Part shown: in pieces, positions 37,965 to 50,374 of the stretch
Numbering within the stretch: the first letter of the stretch is position 1
Layout of the letters: each line of letters opens with the position of its first letter
Assembly (NCBI GenBank): GCA_007922195.1
Contig: ML682028.1
Span: 19,326,183 to 19,390,182, forward strand
Direction of reading: 5' to 3'
DNA from: Podocnemis expansa
Taxonomy: Eukaryota > Chordata > Testudines > Podocnemididae
Length of the DNA: 64,000 nucleotides
The notes under the pieces: generated by a model
The model's input: only the letters and a program-made list of their open reading frames with translations
Databases searched by the model: none
What the model was told of the DNA's origin: nothing
Translations under genes and position numbers: made by a program

Positions 37965-38172
37965 GATTACGTCTACATGGCAAAGCAAAGCACATGGCGC
38001 TGAGCTTCGGTACCCAGGATAATTATAAAATGAGCAGTGTAGTCTGACTCTGGCCTGGCGCTGGGGCTCTGAAACCTGGCGAGGGGGAAGGGTCTGTGTC
38101 CACACTTACTGTCCAACAGACCCGGGCCCCGAGACTTGGTACCACATGGTTTTCTCTGCAGTGGAGACATAG
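37965..38172. mobile_element. MITE-like element (GTCTACATGGCA / GTCTCCACTGCA ends)
   Basis: The left end GATTACGTCTACATGGC is preceded by TTA. The reverse complement of the right end reads AACTATGTCTCCACTGC. Both match the GGGTATGTCTACACTGC family with several changes. The right target copy is not preserved. Confidence 0.5.
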
Positions 38173-39444
38173 TTCCTGGCTCTTTCACTCATTCACTGCA
38201 TGGTACTGTGCACACCTCTGGTGCTCCTGCTACTACAGGTGTGATACGATCTATCTCACGGGGGAGACGCACGGCTTCTCAGTAGCATTTGTATGACACA
38301 TGGGGATCTCTTGACAGAAGGTGCTGGGGAGGCATAATCCTGAGGACTTTTACTCCCGAAACCTTAAAATGAGCATTTTTAAGACTCAGTTGGAGCTACT
38401 TTCTCCAGCCTAGACAGATCCATTTCCACTAAGGTACAGACGCTGGGGGAAAAGTCTTTTTGGAATGGAGACCTTTAATTATCAAGAGCCCTGTAGTTTA
38501 GCTCAGGATAAAGCCTGTCATACTTTTCCATCTCTCATTGACCTTGCACTGTAAGTATCTTCCTCTTTACACTCTGTATCACTGGAGCAGGACATCAGAC
38601 GCACGGTATGAGTCTCACAGAATAGCTCTTGCTGTCAGGGCCTGGGCAAGCACTTCCCTTTGGAACAACTAAACTGAAAGCCTATTTGAAATTAAGGAAG
38701 GGGTTAGGCCCTGAGAAAAGATGCCCATTTGTGGAAAGGCACTGGATCCCATCTGCAATAGTAGCCAAATGGCTATTTGCCCTCTCCCCTACAATCTCCT
38801 CTTTACATTAGATCTTTACAGTAAAGCCTCAAAAGGGGACTCCATATTTAGACTGCTTTGGCTCCCTCTTCCGGAAGTCTGAATTAAGTGCATGGCAGCC
38901 CGTCTGGGAATTTACTTACACACCCACTTGGGTTTGGTGTCAGAACTGAATGGGTAGAAAGGAGTGGTTGTGAAGGAAACATCAAGTGCATGTTTGCACA
39001 GTTGAAATGTGAATGGTATGGCCCACAGGGGCCACTGGCTAGTTTTATCTCAGTCGTTCGACTATTATACTTTATCAGAAGAGGAGTTTTATTTTTTTTA
39101 AATCTACTTTTCTTTTATATAGAGCCAAATTATAATCACTTTTAATTGAAAAAAAAGCTGATAATATTCTGAACCAAATTTCTTGGAGATTAATTAACAG
39201 TGCAATAAACCCCCAAAGGAAGTGCTCATTAATCTTGCTTTCAGAAGCAAATTTCAGAAGAGAGCTGATTTGAAACACAGTGAATAATTAGAGGAAAGTT
39301 GACAGCTGAACCCCCACCCCATCCCAAATCTGGCAGAAGCCTCTTCCTATCAGATCCTGACTTAAACTAGTTCACACTAAAATAAAGTGGCTTTGTCGCT
39401 GGTGGTAGAAATCTTCTGATCAGAGAGGAGGAGGAAGCAAGGAG
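38173..39444. other. Non-coding, no recognised feature
   Basis: The 39110-39290 part is AT-rich with TTAATTG/TTAATTAA homeodomain-type motifs and could be regulatory; untested. Confidence 0.35.
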
Positions 39445-39454
39445 TCTCTCTGCC

Positions 39455-39843
39455 TTATATATTGGACAAACAAGACAGTCGCTGTGCAAAAGAATAAATG
39501 GGCACAAATCTGACATCAGAAATCACAACACTATAAAACCAGTGGGTCAGCATTTCAATCTTCATGATACAAACAAGGAGTCCTGTGGCACTTAAAGACT
39601 AACAAATGTATTTATTACGTGAGCTTTTGTGGGAGAAGATTCTACTTTGTCAGATGCTTGGAAGATCTTTTTGATCTTCCTGATTGCTTCATTAATGATT
39701 TGCTAATTGTTGTGCTCAGACAGATGAATGCTAGATCAAGGCTTCAAAGAGAAGCTGCTGAAATTGAATTTATTTGCAAATTCGGTTGCATTGCTTTGGG
39801 ACTTAATAGGAGCATTGGATTTTTCTCTCATTACAACAGGTGA
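39455..39843 (+). pseudogene. PLE GIY-YIG endonuclease fragment, disrupted by an insertion
   Basis: This is the C-terminal part of a PLE polyprotein. The Y-I-G triad residues and the conserved R-N-H helix (KRINGHKSDIRN) are visible. The frame lacks the RT domain and is split by a 105-bp insertion, so it is a dead copy. Codons on the two sides of the insertion are in the same frame once the insert and one target-site copy are ignored. Confidence 0.8.
39569..39673 (-). mobile_element. Short (~105 bp) PLE-terminal element nested in the PLE coding region
   Basis: The segment carries the same AACAAGGAGTCC... terminal unit as the PLE end but in reverse orientation, so its ribozyme-like strand is the minus strand. 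It is flanked by ATCTTCATGAT (39558-39568) and ATCTTCCTGAT (39674-39684), an 11-bp duplication with one mismatch. That identifies it as a later, independent insertion of a very short non-autonomous element. Confidence 0.75.
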
Positions 39844-39979
39844 TTTGACCTCATCTTCCTCTATGTGCTGCTCCCCAGTGTTTGGATCTTTACAACTGCT
39901 TTGATTTGCTGTTACAGTGGGACCTGTTCCCATGACTTACACTTCCCTGCATTTATTTCCTCCCATTCTGTAAAAGCAT

Positions 39980-40012
39980 CTGACGAAGTGGGATTTTCTC
40001 CCATGAAGACTC
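39980..40012 (+). ncRNA. Degenerate hammerhead-like core in the PLE 3' region
   Basis: CTGACGA (39980-39986, one change from CTGATGA) precedes GTGGG-loop-CCCAT, which pairs as stem II, then GAAG (40005-40008) where GAAA is expected. It is in the same orientation as the GIY-YIG frame. Two core changes make self-cleavage unlikely. Confidence 0.45.
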
Positions 40013-40074
40013 ATGTGATAAATAAATTTGTTAGTCTTTAACTGCCACAGGACTCCTGGTTTGTTTTTCTGGAC

Positions 40075-40707
40075 CAAATGTGGAACTAAATCTAGAACAA
40101 GACAGGGGACCTCTGGCTTGTTTATTCCCTGGGGGCTCACCCTGGTATTTGTGAGGGCCTTAGGACAGCCCCCCTTTGGAGCTGTACTTTGGAACAAGCC
40201 AAGGAGAAATATCTGCTCCCTTCTCTCCCCCAGATCAATAGCCCTGCCCTGGGCTTTCTGGTAACAGAAGGTCGCAGAGTTTCAGCTCAATAGACTTCAT
40301 GGGTCTCTGGCACTTCTCTCTGCCTGGGGTCAAAACTCAAAACGCTGCTTGCGATAGGGGTTTTCCTTTCATTTCTTCTCCTTTGCTGGCAGTGGTGGCA
40401 TTTTTTGGCAGAAGGAGCTGTCAGTGGAGGGTGGCTGTAACATTGTTCAAGGACCATCAGCAATGAGTGGCCAAAGCACAGACTGATTCTTTTACGTCTA
40501 GTTTATTGCCTCCTGTGGAGGATGGGATCAGCAAACTGCCCCCCCCCAATCAGTGCAAAAGCCATGCACAGCCACATAGTCTCACATTCCCATCCTTTCT
40601 AACATGTCTTCAGCCTATGTTGAAATGAAACTCCATCGAAAGCTGTGGACTGTATGGATCGCAATGTGCCAATTAGCTTCAATAGGTGACGTGTGTGTAT
40701 TTATCCA
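40075..40707. other. Non-coding, no recognised feature
   Basis: Nothing identified. Confidence 0.4.
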
Positions 40708-40930
40708 AGGGCAGAATCTGACCCAATTAATCTGGATAAGAGTCTGATCTCTCCTACTCCAGCTCTTGATTTCAATAGAGTCACTGCGGATTTACGTCGA
40801 GGGAAGTGAGATCAAAATTTGTCTCTTGGCCTTTGTATGTCATTACATCCTGTGAGCTAAACCAGCGTAAATCAAGAATAACTCATTGATTTCAGTAGTG
40901 TTCCTGGGGGGTTTAAATTGCCCCCCTGAT
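40708..40930. repeat. Old palindromic amniote repeat, two adjacent parts
   Basis: AGGGCAGAATCTGACCC, TTGATTTCAATAGAGTCACT, GCGGATTTACGTCGA and AGTGAGATCAAAATTTG form one copy. TAAACCAGCGTAAATCAAGA, ATAACTCATTGATTTCAGTA and TTTAAATTGCCCCCCTGATC form a second. Each is roughly self-complementary about the TTGATTTCA centre. A trace is at 50375-50435. Confidence 0.5.
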
Positions 40931-43227
40931 CTAAGTGACTTCATGGTTTGCTTCTGTGTGTTCACTTGAATCTCCAGCAGCATGTTGTTTGGACCCCGAA
41001 ACACACTGCGATGTGTCCCCCAGACATAAATGATTATGGACAAATCACTTTTTACTGCCATTTTCCTTTGCTCTGATTCTTCTGTCAGCAGGACCCTTCC
41101 AGAGCATCCTTACTTTTCATAGCCAGGTTATGATCTCCTGCCTTGCTGTTGGATCGCAAACAAGTGCTTTGTCTGTGTGCCTGTGCAGGGGCCCTGCGTT
41201 ATTTCTCTGCTGAGAGCAGCTGGGTTTCATCTTCTCTCAGTGTGGTGCTGATGTGGGATTTATTGCTGTGGAAATGAGGCCAGGGCATTAGTGAGTCTGA
41301 AAGTGTTAAGAAAAAGACAAACATGCAACACACACAATGTTGTCAGAGTGGCTTTAGACTGAGTTGGGAGGGGAGACATGCCATTTGAGCTATGCTAGAG
41401 TCCAGCTGTCCATCAAGAGGGAGAGGAGAAAGTGCTGAATGCAGGTGCTGGGCAAGGGAGGGGACAGCCATGGGCAAAAATGCTGTGACCCTGCTCACTC
41501 GAGTCTGGTTCAGAGCAAAGCGCAAAGAACAGGAGCAGCTCTGTGTGTGTTTTCATTTCCAATCAGTGAGTGCCCTGGTGCTTGCTGTCTTTCGTTGTGG
41601 TTATTCTTGCAGAAAGTTACCGATCAAGGCTTGCAATCAGTGGGAGAATCCAGGAAGTCGTGGTTATGCACCCACTGGCTCTCACCACTCGTCCAGGGCC
41701 ATGTCTGCCAGCCCCAAACCTGGCTTATCAGGTCAGGCAGCAAAGGGGATTGTACAACAGCACAGAGCCACCCACAAAGCTTTTATGCTACTCTCTCCAC
41801 CCCTGCTGCTGGCCTAGCATGGGAGAGGAGCCATGGCTGGAGTGCCCATATGGCAGGCTGATCCTTGTCTCCATTTTATTCTGCAGGCAGGGAGGCATGG
41901 CTCTGCATGGAGCAGCAGCAGGATGAGGGAATGCAATGGTGAACACTAGGCCACTGCGTGCTCCCGGCACAGCCCAGAGTATGGTCAGTAGTAATGACTA
42001 AGCTATCCTCAGCCTCAGGAACCAAGCCTCTGTTTCCTTTGCTTGCTAATGTCATGTGTGTGCTGGTCTGTGCTGGAGTAAAGTCTCTTGAAGATCCCCT
42101 TTGCATGCTGGGGGTGCACCTGCGACCACCTCTGAGAACCACGTAGCTTGCTTCTCTCCTGTCTCCTGGCCAATAAAGGCAGGGAGCTGGGGATTGCTGC
42201 TAAGATTTACAACATTGTAGGGGGAACCTGGGCAGGGGTAAGAGGCATAGACCTACGGAGGATCTGGTAAGGCCTGCAGTTGGGAAGTGATGAGAGGGAC
42301 AGGCTAGTTACTGAGGAAGGTGGTTCTCAAGCACTGTCAGGACATGTTACTGCATCACCACGTAGTGCTAAGTGTGTCATGGAGAGCTGGGGAGATGGCT
42401 GGAGTCAGGCTGGGATGGGTGGGCTGGTATGTCCTGTAGGGTCACGATACACCACTAAGTGTGTCATAACTCGCAAAATGTTGCAAACGACTGACCTAGG
42501 GAGGTAGGGTTGATGGGCAGATTCAAGCTCCAGTAGCTTTCCTGGCCAACTGCGAGCCAGTTCCGTCCTGTAAGCACTATGAGTCCAAGTGGGATTTTCC
42601 ACAGCACTCAGCATTAGTGAAACTGGAGTTCGGGGGCAGCAGAGTGAGATCGATGCTTAGTGCTTTGAGGAATCTCCCCTCCCTTGGATGTGGGAGAGTG
42701 CATCGTCAGCCTTTTAGACGCCGGGGGTGCATCTGCTGGCTGAGGACCTGGGTGACATTTCAGGTTTGTGGTGCTTGAGAGTGTGTCCTGGCAGAGGCTG
42801 AAGAAAGGATTCAAAGCTCCAATATTATTGTTTGTACTGCTGTGTTGTGTCACAAAGGACCCGTGGGTCTTGAACCAGTTTCACTTGGCTCCTGCAACCA
42901 GCCACGTTCCAGCCCATCATGAAGGCCAGCCCCAGCATGAGGCTCCGCCCCTGAGGCCTGATTGATGGAGCCCCAGGGCGGCTGATTGGCTGACTGGTCC
43001 TACTTAGTCTGGCAGCATGAACAGGAAAATGAACAACTGCGTTGTTGCGTGTTCTTGACTGTGTTGCTCATGATGCCGCTTAGCACTGTTGGTTGCAGGC
43101 CACCAATGTATTTCCTGCTGCTAGTCTCCAGGGGTCCTGTCCTGTTCTGTTCTGACCCTTGTCTCGTGACTGTGGACTCTGGCTCTGACTACTAGGTCTG
43201 GCCACCCCCAACCCATCTGTGATTCTA
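40931..43227. other. Non-coding, no recognised feature
   Basis: Three overlapping plus-strand frames of 118-141 codons at 41392-41926 are compositional; no protein features seen. Confidence 0.4.
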
Positions 43228-43298
43228 GAAGCCCTAGTCGTAGACCAGGACCCATTGTGTTAGGTGCTGTACAAACCCAGCACACAAAAAATCCTGAA
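43228..43298 (+). repeat. Old amniote interspersed repeat fragment
   Basis: GAAGCCCTAGTCGTAGACCA, GGACCCATTGTGTTAGGTGC and TGTACAAACCCAG match the module. Confidence 0.6.
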
Positions 43299-44504
43299 AT
43301 CAGCAAATCCTGAGTGGGACTGAGTTCATGATCCAAGACAAGGGAGGAGCTCCAGACATGAACCAACGGTGGAGTACAAGAAAATGACAAGATGCTGTAG
43401 GTGATGTGATGGGCTGTGGTCTCAGCGCTCAAGCTCCCAAAAAAGAGCTCTGCAGAAATGAGGGGTTCCTTGCAGGGAAAGGTGCCTCACTCTATTTTGA
43501 GACACCCTGGGTTTGACATAGGGTTGTGTGTGAACTAAGGGATGGGCACTGCATTTCAAAGTGGACCTTCACAGGGGCACTGATGGCCTCCGTCCTACCT
43601 CTAGAGCAAGGCACCTCTCCAATCAAAGGGGTGACTGAGCTCAGAAATCAACCTAGGACAAGGTGTTCGCAGGTCCAGAAGGCCAGGAGCTGGAGGTGGG
43701 GGGAGCAGTTCACTAAGGGAAGCTGGAGAAATGCAGCAATGAAGCAGGCCGGTAAGTGAGGCTAAGGGGGTGGGAGAAAATAACAGTGACATTGTTTTAG
43801 CTCATTGCAAGCCCCCTTACATCTGTGTCCCGACATGACCAGAATGTAAACTAGGAACCGCGGGGGGAGGCAGCTTGGGGTGGACCCAGACTCAGGCTGA
43901 CGGAAGGGAGGAAATGTGATACTGGGTCTGGGAATCATTTCACTGCCTTTTTTTAGGCCAGGAGATAACGGGAGGGAAGCATGTGTCAAAACTGGACTGC
44001 ATCTCGGGAAAGCGGGACAGCAACTGATATGGCAACAAAATAACTAAATAAATAACCCCATGCCATATTCAGCCATTGGATATCTCAGCAATGGTCATCT
44101 CCAGCCCCAGCCCGTAGATCGGATTTCGTTTTGTTGTCATTAATAATGCAGCAACACAAACAAATGACTTCGCTTGGCATAGCTATCAAACACTGCGGCT
44201 GCATCTCCTCCATAGCCTCAGCACCAAAAAATGAACAGCCTGGGTGAGTCTTTAGCTGCTGAGCTGTGACCCAGCTGTGACTCACTTGCAAGCTGTATTT
44301 AGGTCAGCTCGCATGTGTTCATTTTCCACCGTCACATTAAAGGGAAAGACTTGGGAAAGGGAAGCTGCCTACAAAATCAAAGGGCTGAATGCAGCCCTTA
44401 TGTACAGGATCAAGGGTTTCATGCTGCCCCAAAGTCGCATCTGCTCATTCAGGTTATCTTTGCTATTGTACTTGGGGTATGTTACTGCAGCCCACCCATG
44501 AGGC
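43299..44504. other. Non-coding, no recognised feature
   Basis: The 44040-44290 part has low repeat character and an AT-rich core (GTCATTAATAATGCAGC); a candidate conserved element, untested. Confidence 0.35.
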
Positions 44505-44690
44505 GGTATAATAATAATTATTCTTATTATTATTATCTGTATTACTCTAGTGCCTCATGAACAAGGACCCCATTGCGCTAAGTGCTGTATAAACACAGAG
44601 GAAAAAAATAGCTCCTGCCCCACAGAGCTTGCAAACCAAATAGAAGATAAGACAACAAATGGATACAAGCAGATACAGCAGAACACAAGG
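44505..44690 (+). repeat. Old amniote interspersed repeat with ATT-rich start
   Basis: TTATTATTATTATCTGTATT, CTAGTGCCTCATGAACAAGG, ACCCCATTGCGCTAAGTGCT, CCTGCCCCACAGAGCTTGC and ATAGAAGATAAGACAACAAA. This is the most complete forward copy in the window. Confidence 0.7.
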
Positions 44691-44734
44691 AAACCACCGC
44701 TCCCCAAATCTAGCACAATCCCATCATATGATTT

Positions 44735-44760
44735 CATAGAATCATAGCACCATAGGGTTA
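44735..44760 (-). repeat. CR1 terminal fragment
   Basis: TCATAGAATCATAGCACCAT matches the CR1 3' terminal octamer-type repeats on the minus strand; only ~26 nt remain. Confidence 0.45.
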
Positions 44761-45869
44761 GAGTAACCCTAGAATTATTTGCACGTATTTGCTTGTGTGT
44801 GCAGAGTTTTGCAAGTGCAAAGAAACTGGAAGCCGCTCATTTGGCCTGTTCTGTTTAACTCCATTATGATAAAGAAACTTCCCAGTTCACACAGACCTGG
44901 ATAGATTAGGTGACTTCACAGAGCATCAGCAATATTTAATGCCTCTCCAAAGTCCCAGTTCACCAACACAGTTAAACATAGGCTAAAATCTGCCTCTGAT
45001 GCACATACCTGATTTGCATTATGTTATGGGACTGATAAAGCCCTGAATTAAAAAGGCAAGCAGCTAATGGGACTTACGCAGGGGCTTAAAGTTAAGCATG
45101 AGCTTATGGTCTTTGCTGAATAGGGATGGATTGTGGAACCAGCTCCTCAAAAATCCACTGAAAGCACGGTAGTCTTTAGTAATGACGCCTATTCACAGAG
45201 AGCTGTTTAATCTCAGGGTCATCAGAAGAATCTGGTTCTGCAAGTGTCCAGCCCAAATCCTGCTTCTAAATATAAATCCTGGAGGTTATTTTTAAAATGT
45301 CAATATAAATACATAAAATGCCCTTGTTCCCACTGTTCAATAGCATCCTTGTGTGGTTCAGCAACCCAGTGTGAACTGCAGCAGCATAGAGGGAGTTAGA
45401 CTCCCTTGCTTTGCCCTATAGCATGAAGGTGGACAAGTCTTGGTTTGCCTTAGGCACTTGGGAAAATGTTTCCCTTACTGGAGGATGAGGGAGAGGTCAA
45501 AACTGCGGCTCCTGGAAACAGAGGAGCTGATGATTATCCTCAGCTTTTGACACAGGCTGAAGCTCCATGGCATTGAGGGTCGCTCAGCAGCAAATGTGTC
45601 TAATTAGCCTGAATGAAGATCTGGTTCCACACCACTTTCTAATTGCAGGTCATGGCATGCTGTAGGGCAGCACACTGTACACACAGCCAGTGGAAATGGG
45701 TCCGGAGAGAGAACTCAAAACCTGGAGTGTTTCTTTGCAAATCCAATTGTCCTACAGCCTGCCTGCAAGGCTGAGTGACTTTAAAGGCTGTGAAAATATG
45801 AGACTTTGAGTAGCTCCACATAATGAGCCCATCTTTGTCTTTCCATCAGGCAAATCGATCCAGCTCAGC
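44761..45869. other. Non-coding, no recognised feature
   Basis: Nothing identified. Confidence 0.4.
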
Positions 45870-46125
45870 TGGGGGCGTGGAATTGAGTAGTTAGAGCATA
45901 AAACTCAGGGTCCAGGCTCCTGGGTTCTAGTCCCACCTCAGGAGAGGAGTGCAGTTTGGAAGTTAACACTAGGGGACTAGGAATCCGGACACCTGGGCTC
46001 TACAACTCCGTCTGCCACTGACTTGTGCTACTGTGAGCAAGTTGCATCACATCTCTGTCAGGCAGGAAGGTTAGGAGTCCTACCTAATTAGTATTTGAAA
46101 AGCACTCTGAGATCCTCAGATCCAA
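45870..46125 (+). repeat. MIR/CORE-SINE, one and a half copies
   Basis: GTAGTTAGAGCATAAAACTC with GGCTCCTGGGTTCTAGTCCC forms one head. A second head-like segment CTAGGAATCCGGACACCTGG with TCTGCCACTGACTTG follows, then the tail AAAGCACTCTGAGATCCTC. Either two overlapping copies or an internal duplication. Confidence 0.65.
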
Positions 46126-49100
46126 CCCTCTTCATCGACAGACCTGCCATCAGGCATTGTATCCTCTGCTTGCCTCCTCTAATCACTGGAAATTGTAATA
46201 AGAGTTAATTTTTTTGTTTAGAGGGCTGAGGTGGAAAACATGCCTCCCCTTTTCTATACTGAGCTGTTCATGTATAACTCTTGCAAACAGTGCCAAATCA
46301 GCAGTGGGTCTGCTGCTGTGCAAACTGCAGGGGTTCTTCCGTCCCCCTGTGCCCATTCTTTGTCACCCATCATTTTCATTAGGAAGCCTGCTGTCTGCCT
46401 TCTCGCCCTGTGTTCCCTTTATCTCCGTTCTGTTAAATGATCTCAAATATGCGATATGATAAAGACAAACAAACACCCGTTCAATTTAGTTCACGCTAAT
46501 GCCAGACTCTACTTTTACCAAAGTAATTAAGATTAATGCAGTTGATAATTTGGGAAGCATTCTTAAATGTACCCTTCTGGCAGCAGCAAACATATAATTT
46601 TACCTTAGAAGATTTATCAGAATACTCAGGTAACAGATAGTTCCTTAGCAAAGAAGAGCATTTAGAAGCAAAATGAAAGATTAATATTTCTTAAATAAGT
46701 GTCAAAATAAGTCATTCTTTATTACAGTCCCACAAATACGCAGCTGTCAATCCCAGGCACTCTGATGATTCACGTAGGAGATTAAAACCATTGCAGGCTT
46801 GGAGGAAGGGTTAGACATAAGTCTTGTAAACACTTTTATTGCTATTGAAAAGGTGCCATATCGACAGGCCTGAAAGTGAAGGCTTCTGCTTGTGCCCTAT
46901 AAAAGGGACTGGTACCAGATTCCTGGACCTGAATAGTGTCAGACTTCAGGAGGGTTTGACATTTGAATTCAGCCTTTGCAAATGCCCCCACTCTTCATAA
47001 AGGGCCCATCCCTGGATCTGTCACTTTACCAGCTCTAGAACAGGGTTTTGTTTCTGCAGCTTGTCCCCTCACTGATCCACAAGACCTGGGCAGCAGTAGT
47101 ACAAGCATCCCCCTGTTCTCCTGCCGACGGTCTTCCCCTGAGACCTGGGGATTGACTCTTGAGGTCTTTCCATTTCCATACCCCGCTCCATCCATCTTGG
47201 TTCCTTTGTGGCCCCATCACTAGAGTATTTAAGCAACGTCCATGAGTAACAACCAAGTGATATTCCTCACTCTTCACTCACCAATGAGCAGCAGGCTTGG
47301 TCATTTCACTTTCTTCCTCTGTGGGGGCATATGTGTAAGAACACCCATGAGGGCACTGCTGCAGGAAAGCCTCGGCAAAGAGGCGGGTTTCATTCACAGA
47401 ATCTGGCTGGCTGCTGCTGTGACAGTGGCTTCTCTCTCATTAGGGACACTGAGACGTTCCCCCAAAACAGTCTTCAATTCCAGTTTCAGAATTGTTTCTA
47501 TGCTGTGCAGTCCAGTCTGCCTCCTTTTATGAACACCACATCTCCCTGAAATGTACTCATCCCCATGAGCACTGCAAACTAAGCAAAATGTATTACCTCT
47601 AGAGTGAGAGCATGCAACTGATGAACTCTGTCCTCAGTGCCATGGACCAGAGACGTCCAGCCCCGGTCTAAATGCCATTCAAGGGAATTATGCTAAGTAT
47701 GAAGTCGAGCTCTTCCATTTTGGTCTGCTAGAGATAGATCTTATCTTGTTTCATGCCAATCCATCCCAATGGTTCCTGGCCTGGTATATGCCCACTCAGC
47801 AGATTTCAAATCCATTTCTGATTTTTGTCATGGGCAAGAAATAAGTAACCTAAAAAACTGTTTTGAAGTGCTAATCATCAGACAGATGGGCTATTTTTAT
47901 TTCCTTGGAAAAGTCTTGAATAAAGCCAGCTAGTCCTTGAGATGTGACCCAAGTGAGTGTTTGTGGCTGACTTTCCTCAATGGTAAGGCCCATTGACTCT
48001 GAACTGTCCCAAAAGTAAATAATGAGAATTATAGAATTTGCCTTCCCAAGTCACCTTAAGCAATGCAGTCATTTTAAAGCAGGCATCTGATTGGATAATT
48101 TTGAGAATGGTATGTGTGACATTCCACATCTCTCTCCTATTTTCTCTGTGACTGACAACACCCCTCTTGTTCCCTGAAAATCATGGCTTCTCACAGCTAA
48201 AGCTACAGTCTGGACATGTTCTGTCTTAATAGTTAAGGTTGAAACTGGGCTTCCCTGTGGAAGCCTTATTGAGATACATGTCATAAGTTTTACAGCGTTC
48301 AGGGCCAGGATTTTGGTTTTGGACCATCACTAGCAACTAGAAACCCTGGAACAGCCCTTCCCAGTGGTTCTGCTTCCAAGAGTGGTCGGGAGCGGCCCAA
48401 TCAAAGACACAAACCAGCCAACCATGGATCGAATCGCCTTTTCCCGACCTTCTCAATAGGTTCTGTTCAAGCTTTAAGCATGAGGCTCAACTTCCCTGAT
48501 AATGTGTGCAACCAGCTGTGACCACCCCTGCCTAGTGCTAGTCAAAAGCAGCGCATTATTTCTAAGCCTTCCCAACAAGGGCCGTGGTCCAAATTTTAAG
48601 GCCTTTATCATTGTTCTCCTTCCCGGGCAATTCCCACAACATGCAATTGCTTATTAGTTCCCCGACAACCCAGCCGGAGGTCAGCAGTTCTTGGCTTACA
48701 GAACCTGTCTCGCTTTCTCAGCACAGTCCGTTTTGGGTACATTACGAGAAGGAGGATCATGTCCCGCCCCCATCGGTGGTTATGTGGAAGCTGTGCTAGA
48801 TACAGCCCATATCTCCTTGGGGCTCTGAAGGGTTTCTCTTCTGTCCTATTGCGTGGGTAGATGGCAGTAATGGGAGAGAGTAGTTTTGAAACATACTACC
48901 CATGAAAAGCCTTTTGTTTTACTGCACAGAGACAGATAAAGGAAATTATCAAAGCTCTAATTGTTAAATGCCCTCCCTGTTTTTGTTGGTCCCATGCTGG
49001 GCTTTCTCTGAATTTTTCTTTCCAAAGGGTGACGCAGAGGCCAGACGCTCCCATTCTGCTTATTGTTTATTTGACTAGAAAGTGGATTAATGTCGGAAAG

Positions 49101-50374
49101 GGATTAAGAAAAGTTTCTGGGTTTGACCGTGTGATTAATAAGCTCTTGGGGACACAAATGCCTGTTAACTCTTTGCAGGAGAAAGTTAGAGCCATAGGAT
49201 TATCCTCAATCTATCAGGAATTGCAGTGGTCATTTTAAAAATCCACCTCACCTCTTGAGTGGCAGTTTTCTTCTCAAATGATTCCAAGGAGCTTTGCAAG
49301 CTACTGTACACTGGAATTGCTTCATCCACTGCCAAAATGTGGCCAGTTCTGGGGTGGTGTGTGGTGACTGTTTAACAGCATGCAGCAGGATGAACTCCGA
49401 TGCAGGCTCTGCTCCCAACAGGCTACACTCTCGCAGGAAATGAAGAATAATTCTGTACCAAATTGAAACCAAAAAGGAAAGTTGGTATCCAGGCATACTT
49501 ACCCAAACTGGTATTTAGGGCTGATGCCAGGGTTAACTCCCCCACTCTTGTGAAACACACCAGTGGAGCTTTATTGGGGATCTTGATTTCACACCTAATC
49601 TAAAGACAACATCCCCAGCAAGAAGGTTACCAGAAACTTCCTTCAGAAGCCTGGGCTCTTCCTTATGGTTGAGACTTTCCATCCGAATGCTGGCCAGACC
49701 TGTTTAGCTGCTGAGGTCTGATAAGCTCACAGTGAGTCCACTGCGAGATAGTGACAGTATCTCCTCCACCATGCCAGGAAGACGGTCTGGATGAGCCAGG
49801 AAAGGCTTTTTCCAACCCAAATGATCCCCGTGGGCCCCTGAGTGATAGGAGTTTTGCTGATAGAGTTTGTAATTCAGGGGTCTATCCAGTTGTGAGTTCT
49901 AAACAGCCGCCAAGGGTAGCTGGAGTCTGATTTCAGTTCCCAGTTAATAGTGGAGTTCAGTGGTGATCCTACAGATCAGGGCCAGCCCTCTGTTGCTGGA
50001 ATTCCCACGCTTTCTGTGTACAGAGTATAGAAAGACAGGCCTTTGGAGTTGTTTTGAGGACTAAAGTTTTGTTTTGTTTTGTTTTTTCAGTGCCATGTGA
50101 GAGTTTTGAATTCCATTATAGGTGCTGAAGTCTCCGCCATGGGGACTAAGCTGGGTGTTGCTTGTTAGAAGAAGGCATCAGGTCAGGCCTCTTATCAGTT
50201 TCTCTATCTCCGGATCCCTTTTAACCCTTTATTCCTCCTGAGTCTCCCTCTGGTTGATCTGTTTCCAACCCCTTGGCAGCAATGCAGCAATTTTAATCAG
50301 TTGGGCCCTTAAACAATCACATTACTCTCATAAGGAAAGGGGAGCTTCTCAGTAACAGGAGTTTAAACCTGGAG
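46126..50374. other. Long non-coding stretch, no recognised gene
   Basis: The 46460-46800 block is AT-rich, repeat-free by eye and contains AAGTAATTAAGATTAATGC. It is a candidate conserved non-coding element. GTTTT pentamers run at 50066-50087. No exon found. Confidence 0.4.

Larger units (their letters stand above)
39445..40074 (+). mobile_element. Penelope-like retroelement (PLE), 5'-truncated, GIY-YIG end plus 3' terminal region
   Basis: Positions 39455-39568 encode YIGQT, RINGHKSDIRN and PVGQHFN in one frame, the hallmark of the GIY-YIG endonuclease of PLEs. After an insertion (39569-39673) the same frame resumes with INDLLIVVLRQ, ARSRLQREAAEI and ICKFGCIALGLN and ends at TGA 39841-39843, like the C-terminus of PLE proteins. 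A 3' non-coding region follows, closing with the terminal unit at 39970-40074 that ends GCCACAGGACTCCTGG. The reverse transcriptase portion is missing. No target-site duplication was found for the whole element. Confidence 0.85.

Noticed and set aside
41392..41926. Three overlapping plus-strand frames of 118-141 codons
   Set aside because: All three frames being open at once points to base composition, not coding; none has a protein-like pattern.
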